10,407 bases of DNA from Pirellulaceae bacterium (lineage in GTDB: Bacteria > Planctomycetota > Planctomycetia > Pirellulales > Pirellulaceae). The notes under the pieces are model-generated. The model had not been told where the DNA came from and did no database searches. It was given only the letters and a program-made list of their open reading frames with translations. The stretch spans positions 1-10,407 of the forward strand of contig JABDKS010000285.1 in the NCBI GenBank assembly GCA_013002105.1, given 5' to 3'. Below are positions 6,458 to 10,407 of the stretch, one piece after another (within the stretch, counting starts at the first letter, position 1; the number at the start of each line of letters is the position of its first letter). Position numbers and translations under genes: made by a program.

Positions 6458-7828
6458 ATGAAACCTTTCGTTGTACTCCGTGCGACGGTCGTCAAGACGT
6501 TCCACGGCCCCAGCGTCCGAGCAAAACTCTTGGCCAGTTTATCGACAAAGCGAAAGATCAAACTTGCTGCCAGCTTGATAGCTGTGGTCCTCCTTGGCTT
6601 GCCTGTCAGCAGCGTAACTTTCGGACAGGAAAGTCTGTCTGCAACGCGGCTTCAGCAACTGCTCAAACGATTTCCTGCTGCCGATGCCAACGGCGATGGA
6701 GTCCTTTCCAAAGAGGAAGCGATTGCGTATCGCAACCAGGTTTCGGCTGGAATTGCACAAGGGGGAAAGGGACAGGCGAACTGGCGCAAGAGCACGCAGG
6801 GGATCAAGCGAAACTTCAAAGTCAATCCCGGCTGGGATTTGGAGCGGTTTCCTGAGCACGCGGTTTGCTACAAGACTCCGGCTGAAATCAACGCCATCTT
6901 TACGAAAGCGACGTCAGGAAAGCAACCCGCGGTTGTCTCGTTTCCAAAACCAAATGATGGTGCGGTACGCGTTATCGGAATCGGCCATAGTTTTATGGTG
7001 CCGGGTTACAGAACGCTGCCCGCGATCAGCCGGGCCGCCGGAATGACGCAACCGCTCTACACGCATGTCGGCGGAGGTATGACAGGCAGTGCCAGGTACA
7101 AGTGGGAACAAGAAAACGGCATCTTTGATTTTGATGGCAAGCCGGTTCCAAAACTGCTTTGCTCCATCGCCAATGCGGACTGGGATGCGATGGTGTTCGG
7201 ACCCTACTACAACGACCGCGCTGCCTATTACTCGTGCTGGATGGACTTCTGCGTGCGTTACAACCCGGACATCAAATTCTATCTATCCGACGCTTGGCCG
7301 CAGCTCGAACAGCTTGGAGAAAATCCGCCGTCCGAAGCCTTCTTCACGGAGGAAGTGTTGGACCGAATGGGAAAGGAAAAGCGAGGAACACATCACGAGA
7401 CTCTTGATCCGCTGTTGAAGGCCTATCCCGGAAAAGTATTCGTGCTTCCGACATCCGACGCGATGGTTCTGGCCGCCAAGCACTTTGTTCGCGGCGAAAT
7501 GCCGGGGATCGAAGGTTTGCACCGCGTGATCGGTAAGAAGGAACGTTCCCTTTGGAAGGACCAACTCGGGCATCTAGGTCCAGGATTGGAACGCCTCGAA
7601 GGTTACGTTTTTTACGCCGCGCTCTATGGACAATCACCAGAACGAATCGAAAACGCGGTTGAGTTTGGAGGGGATACCAGTTTCCCTAGTCCGGAGCTTG
7701 ACCGCATGTTCCGCAAGATCGCATGGCGGGCCGTCGCGGAACATCCGTTCTCGGGCGTGATCGACCAAGACGGTGATGGGATCAATGACTCGCAGAAAGC
7801 GCCCGTTGTTGTTGGAAGCCAAGACTAG
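6458..7828 (+). CDS. Secreted EF-hand protein with SGNH-hydrolase-like domain
   Basis: This 456-residue exported protein is probably a calcium-binding esterase or deacetylase of the SGNH superfamily. A basic n-region of about 35 residues precedes the hydrophobic segment IKLAASLIAVVLLGLPVSSV, and cleavage is likely near residue 56. An EF-hand loop follows at D76-A-N78-G-D80-G-V-L-S84-K-E-E87 with all ligand positions filled. The catalytic-type block is VIGIGHSFM (172-180), with S178 at the nucleophile place of the GNSF/GDSL motif. A late DQLGH (D368, H372) followed by GYVFYAALYG resembles the block V Asp/His region, though spaced as D-x-x-x-H rather than D-x-x-H. The C-terminus has a second calcium-type loop, DQDGDGINDS (436-445), like a thrombospondin type 3 repeat. 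Catalysis is inferred; export and calcium binding are better supported. Confidence 0.75.
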   Translation: MKPFVVLRATVVKTFHGPSVRAKLLASLSTKRKIKLAASLIAVVLLGLPVSSVTFGQESLSATRLQQLLKRFPAADANGDGVLSKEEAIAYRNQVSAGIAQGGKGQANWRKSTQGIKRNFKVNPGWDLERFPEHAVCYKTPAEINAIFTKATSGKQPAVVSFPKPNDGAVRVIGIGHSFMVPGYRTLPAISRAAGMTQPLYTHVGGGMTGSARYKWEQENGIFDFDGKPVPKLLCSIANADWDAMVFGPYYNDRAAYYSCWMDFCVRYNPDIKFYLSDAWPQLEQLGENPPSEAFFTEEVLDRMGKEKRGTHHETLDPLLKAYPGKVFVLPTSDAMVLAAKHFVRGEMPGIEGLHRVIGKKERSLWKDQLGHLGPGLERLEGYVFYAALYGQSPERIENAVEFGGDTSFPSPELDRMFRKIAWRAVAEHPFSGVIDQDGDGINDSQKAPVVVGSQD

Positions 7829-7914
7829 AACACTCGCGTCGAGTCATTCTTGCTACGAATTGTTACGCGAAACCGACAAATTGACGCTTTGATTCGCGTT
7901 ATCGTAACCACTGA

Positions 7915-8574
7915 CGGCGGCGTCGGTTTGCTGCTCTTGGGGATCGGCGACAGCTCGATGAATACTACACCGCCGTACGTGCGGCGGAGGTCGAAATCAC
8001 TGAAACGCAAGCGAGGTTGGACCGGCCCAAGCCGGCTGTCGACGTGAAGCAGCCCAAGGATATCGCTGACCCGGCTGATCTGATTGGCCGCACAAGTGCA
8101 CTGCTGAACTTGATTCCGTTGATCTTACAAACGGATTCATCGCGAGTCGTGTCCGTTGTGATTCAAGACCATCAGGTCGTTCCCAAGATCAACGGAGTGA
8201 TTGCCGAACATCATAACCTTTCACATCATGGGCAAGACCCGGAGAAGATCAACCAGCTGAAGAAGATCGAAACTGAGATCCTGAAATGCTTTGGGGAATT
8301 CTTGTCACGAATGAATCAGTCATCCGAAGCCGACACATCTTTGCTCAGCCAAACCTCTGTCTTGTTCGGTAGTAACCTTGGTAACGCGAATGCGCACGAT
8401 CCGGGCAACCTGCCAATCATTCTCGCCGGTGGCGACTACAAGCATGGAAGCCATGTTGCATTTGACAAAGACAACAATACTCCTCTGTGCAACTTGTTTG
8501 TTCATATGCTGAACAGAACCGGTATCGAAACCGAATCGTTTGGTACCAGTAGTGGGGAACTGGACCTCACTTAG
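7915..8574 (+). pseudogene. DUF1552 protein gene, 5'-truncated (C-terminal half only)
   Basis: The open frame matches the second half of DUF1552, an exported planctomycete family usually about 430-460 residues long and typically encoded beside a DUF1592/DUF1588-type cytochrome-like gene. Before any usable start, codons from about 7936 read LGDRRQLDEYYTAVRAAEVE, the conserved segment in mid-DUF1552. After 8017 come SSRVVSVVIQDHQ, the EHHNLSHHGQDPEKINQLKK block, TSVLFGSNLGNANAHDPGNL and the terminal ESFGTSSGEL, all in family order and ending normally at 8574. Upstream, TGA at 7912 closes the frame, no in-frame ATG or GTG occurs between 7915 and 8016, and the TTG at 8017 lacks a spaced ribosome site. 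The N-terminal half with its signal region is missing. The partner gene is absent too. I therefore call it a decayed gene rather than a short functional protein. Confidence 0.8.
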
Positions 8575-8648
8575 CAAACATCGTCGCGCTCGGCCGCCCA
8601 ATCCAATTTCGACGTCCGAGAGTCTTGCCGACTTTCGCCATAGCAATC

Positions 8649-8657
8649 AGGAAAGAG
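8649..8657 (+). promoter_or_regulatory. Ribosome site that sets the start of the PQQ-like gene
   Basis: AGGAAAGAG lies five bases before the ATG at 8663. It decides against the GTG-type start at 8540, which would overlap the end of the DUF1552 remnant and place 41 hydrophilic residues before the signal peptide. Confidence 0.65.
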
Positions 8658-8662
8658 TATCG

Positions 8663-9991
8663 ATGACAACCCAATTGGCCGTTACCGCGTTGTTGTTTTT
8701 GGTCACAGTACCACCGGCTTATGCCCAGTCCATCGCAGAAAATTGGCATCAATGGCGAGGCCCCGAGGCAAACGGTGTGTCCAGAACCGCACAGCCGCCA
8801 GTTTCTTGGAGTGAGGACAAGAATATCAAATGGAAGGTTGAGATCGATGGGCAGGGAACATCCACCCCGATCATTTGGGAGGAGAAGGTTTTCGTTCTGA
8901 CCGCCATCGACACCGGCCAGAAAGACACATCGATCCCGGATCCAGAGGATCAACCCAAAACAAATTTCTTCGACATCAAACGTCCCAACACAGTTCGTGC
9001 GTTCACTGTGATTTGTCTAGATCGCAACACCGGGCAGGAAATCTGGCGCCAGATCGCGACGACCAAGATCCCGCACGAGGGTGCTCACAACGACAATGAT
9101 TTTGCATCGGCATCGCCGACCACCGATGGCCAGCGCCTTTACTGCTGGTTTGGGTCGGCTGGCTTATACTGCTATGACCTGGCTGGTCAAAAAATCTGGC
9201 AGCGCGAGCTTGGTGAGGCTCGCGTGGGTTCCAGTCTCGGCGAGGGCTGTTCGCCCGTCATTCACGATGGCAAACTGGTCGTCGTGCGCGATCACAGCCA
9301 CCAGGGATCCATCGAGGTACTCGACGCGAAAACAGGTGACACGTTGTGGAAAAAGACTCGCGACGAGGACAACGCGTGGTCGACACCTATCGTGATCAAA
9401 CATAGTGGAAAAACGCAGGTCATCACCGCCGCGTCAAACTACGTTCGTAGCTACAACTTGGATAGCGGCGAAATCATTTGGCAGTGCGATGGTCTGACTG
9501 GCAACGTCATTCCCTGTCCCGTGGTCGACGGAGACTATGTCATTTGCATGAGTGGCTACAAAGGGTATGCCGCCATGGCAATCCCGTTGACTCAGACAGG
9601 TGATATTTCCGGCACCAAGGAAATTCGCTGGATCACGGATCGTGGCACTCCCTACATTCCCTCTCCACTGCTTTACGATGGCTTGCTCTATTACAACCAG
9701 TCCAATCAGGCCATCGTGACCTGCCTGGAATCCAAGTCCGGTGACGTGATGTTCGGCTCCGAACGGCTGAATCATATTTCGAACATCTACGCATCGCCAG
9801 TTGGAGCTGCGGAGCGAATCTACATCATCGGCAGAGGCGGAGAGACCCTCGTGCTCAAGCGATCAAAGCAGTTGGAGATCATTGCAAGTAATCAGTTGGA
9901 TGAACGATTTGACGCTTCCCCCGCCATCGCCGGCGGTCAGCTGTTTCTGCGCGGAGCAAAGTACTTGTATTGCATCGAAGACCGATCGTAA
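8663..9991 (+). CDS. Secreted PQQ-like beta-propeller repeat protein
   Basis: This 442-residue exported protein folds as a beta-propeller of the PQQ-binding-like (quinoprotein dehydrogenase/BamB-like) type. Residues 1-21 (MTTQLAVTALLFLVTVPPAY then A) form a signal peptide ending AYA-QS. The mature N-terminus carries NWHQWRGPEANGVS (27-40), a hallmark opening of planctomycete members. Propeller repeats end in the family's 'D..tG..iW' motif: CLDRNTGQEIW (118-128), YDLAGQKIW (171-179), LDAKTGDTLW (220-229), YNLDSGEIIW (264-273) and a weaker LESKSGDVMF (355-364). No cytochrome c CxxCH motif or membrane anchor is present, so enzymatic quinoprotein activity is unproven; a scaffold or binding role is as likely. 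It follows the DUF1552 remnant after 88 bases on the same strand and is the last clear gene in the window. Confidence 0.93.
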   Translation: MTTQLAVTALLFLVTVPPAYAQSIAENWHQWRGPEANGVSRTAQPPVSWSEDKNIKWKVEIDGQGTSTPIIWEEKVFVLTAIDTGQKDTSIPDPEDQPKTNFFDIKRPNTVRAFTVICLDRNTGQEIWRQIATTKIPHEGAHNDNDFASASPTTDGQRLYCWFGSAGLYCYDLAGQKIWQRELGEARVGSSLGEGCSPVIHDGKLVVVRDHSHQGSIEVLDAKTGDTLWKKTRDEDNAWSTPIVIKHSGKTQVITAASNYVRSYNLDSGEIIWQCDGLTGNVIPCPVVDGDYVICMSGYKGYAAMAIPLTQTGDISGTKEIRWITDRGTPYIPSPLLYDGLLYYNQSNQAIVTCLESKSGDVMFGSERLNHISNIYASPVGAAERIYIIGRGGETLVLKRSKQLEIIASNQLDERFDASPAIAGGQLFLRGAKYLYCIEDRS

Positions 9992-10039
9992 CCGGCCACC
10001 ACGTCGCGCGCGATCGCCGACAGGCTGGCGGTGATACGC

Positions 10040-10053
10040 GTTGTCGCGACAAC
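10040..10053. repeat. Perfect 14-base palindrome
   Basis: GTTGTCGCGACAAC reads the same on both strands, with TCGCGA at its centre. It lies 49 bases after the PQQ-like gene's stop. A perfect palindrome without a loop suits a dimeric protein-binding site better than an RNA hairpin, but its function is unknown. Confidence 0.5.
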
Positions 10054-10217
10054 AATCGTACGAATATCTCTTGATGCAAACTACACAGGGGACGTTCAGC
10101 GGACGACTCTTGTCCATACGATCCAATGACGATGGTTGTGCACGCAAATCGTTCACGATGCGCGGTCACAGTTCACCATTGATCCGTCACCCTGGCTGAA
10201 TGCTTGTCATGACGCGG

Positions 10218-10252
10218 TTGACGACGGCTACGGACACGAACACCGTCGTCAA
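10218..10252. repeat. Perfect 10-base inverted repeat with 15-base loop
   Basis: TTGACGACGG (10218-10227) and CCGTCGTCAA (10243-10252) are exact reverse complements separated by 15 bases. The right arm is followed by an A-run rather than a T-run, so it is not a canonical plus-strand terminator, although it could end transcription from the PQQ-like gene or be part of a structured RNA. Confidence 0.55.
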
Positions 10253-10407
10253 AAAGAATGAGAGCGGGGGCAATCGTCTTATCGCAAATCGCTGGCACGT
10301 CATTTGCAATGAAGGCTTGAGCCAGATTTCACGGGCAGTGGGCCGACTAGGGTTCCGGGGCGAGCAAGGCGATCGAAGTGCGACGGGGGATGCGGGCAGA
10401 GCATGCG

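Larger units (their letters stand above)
9992..10407. other. Spacer without a convincing gene
   Basis: These 416 bases after the PQQ-like gene show only short frames on both strands with no good start or recognisable product; the longest minus-strand frames run back into the preceding gene and are shadows of it. A 44-codon plus frame (10130-10261, ending HEHRRQKE) has no ribosome site. The region contains a 14-base palindrome and a 10-base inverted repeat, listed separately. No tRNA or mobile element was seen. Confidence 0.6.

Noticed and set aside
8540..8662. Extended N-terminus of the PQQ-like protein
   Set aside because: It overlaps the DUF1552 remnant, lacks a ribosome site and would place 41 hydrophilic residues before the signal peptide.
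9863..10169. Two overlapping minus-strand frames at the right end
   Set aside because: They run back into the PQQ-like gene, have no recognisable product and look like shadow frames.

Overview
The window reads as a stretch of a Planctomycetes chromosome, probably from the Pirellulales (Rhodopirellula-like). This rests on gene content: two secreted family S1 sulfatases with extra C-terminal beta-sandwich modules, a Gfo/Idh/MocA oxidoreductase, the C-terminal half of a DUF1552 protein, a secreted PQQ-like beta-propeller protein opening with an NWHQWRGP motif, a DUF1579 protein and an EF-hand/SGNH protein. Spacers are long and no rRNA, tRNA, CRISPR array, transposase or phage gene is visible.

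Layout. 1-921 is the 3' part of a sulfatase that begins outside the window; an 8-2-8 palindrome overlaps its stop. 1181-2326 encodes a sugar-type NAD(P)-dependent oxidoreductase. It converges on a minus-strand cytoplasmic protein of unknown function (2466-3167), with a small hairpin between them. The 390-base spacer 3168-3557 holds a protein-like open fragment without a start (3204-3353), ending in a bulged hairpin. 3558-5489 is a complete secreted sulfatase with an intact CSPSR motif. Just after it lie a good Shine-Dalgarno, a 41-codon mini-ORF, a 14-bp tandem duplication and two short tandem palindromes. 5700-6254 is a secreted DUF1579 protein and 6458-7828 a secreted EF-hand/SGNH-like protein. 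7915-8574 is a 5'-truncated DUF1552 gene, 8663-9991 the PQQ-like propeller protein, and 9992-10407 carries no convincing gene but has two clear inverted repeats.

How the genes may work together. The two sulfatases, the sugar-type dehydrogenase and the SGNH esterase candidate fit extracytoplasmic desulfation and de-esterification of sulfated glycans followed by sugar oxidation, a common planctomycete lifestyle. No glycoside hydrolase, lyase, transporter or sulfatase-maturing enzyme is present, so this is a partial and inferred picture. I found no clear new defence, toxin or mobile system. The items most worth a second look are the truncated DUF1552 gene, the repeat-bearing mini-ORF behind the sulfatase, the orphan fragment at 3204-3353, the SGNH protein bracketed by two calcium-type loops, and the unassigned minus-strand gene.
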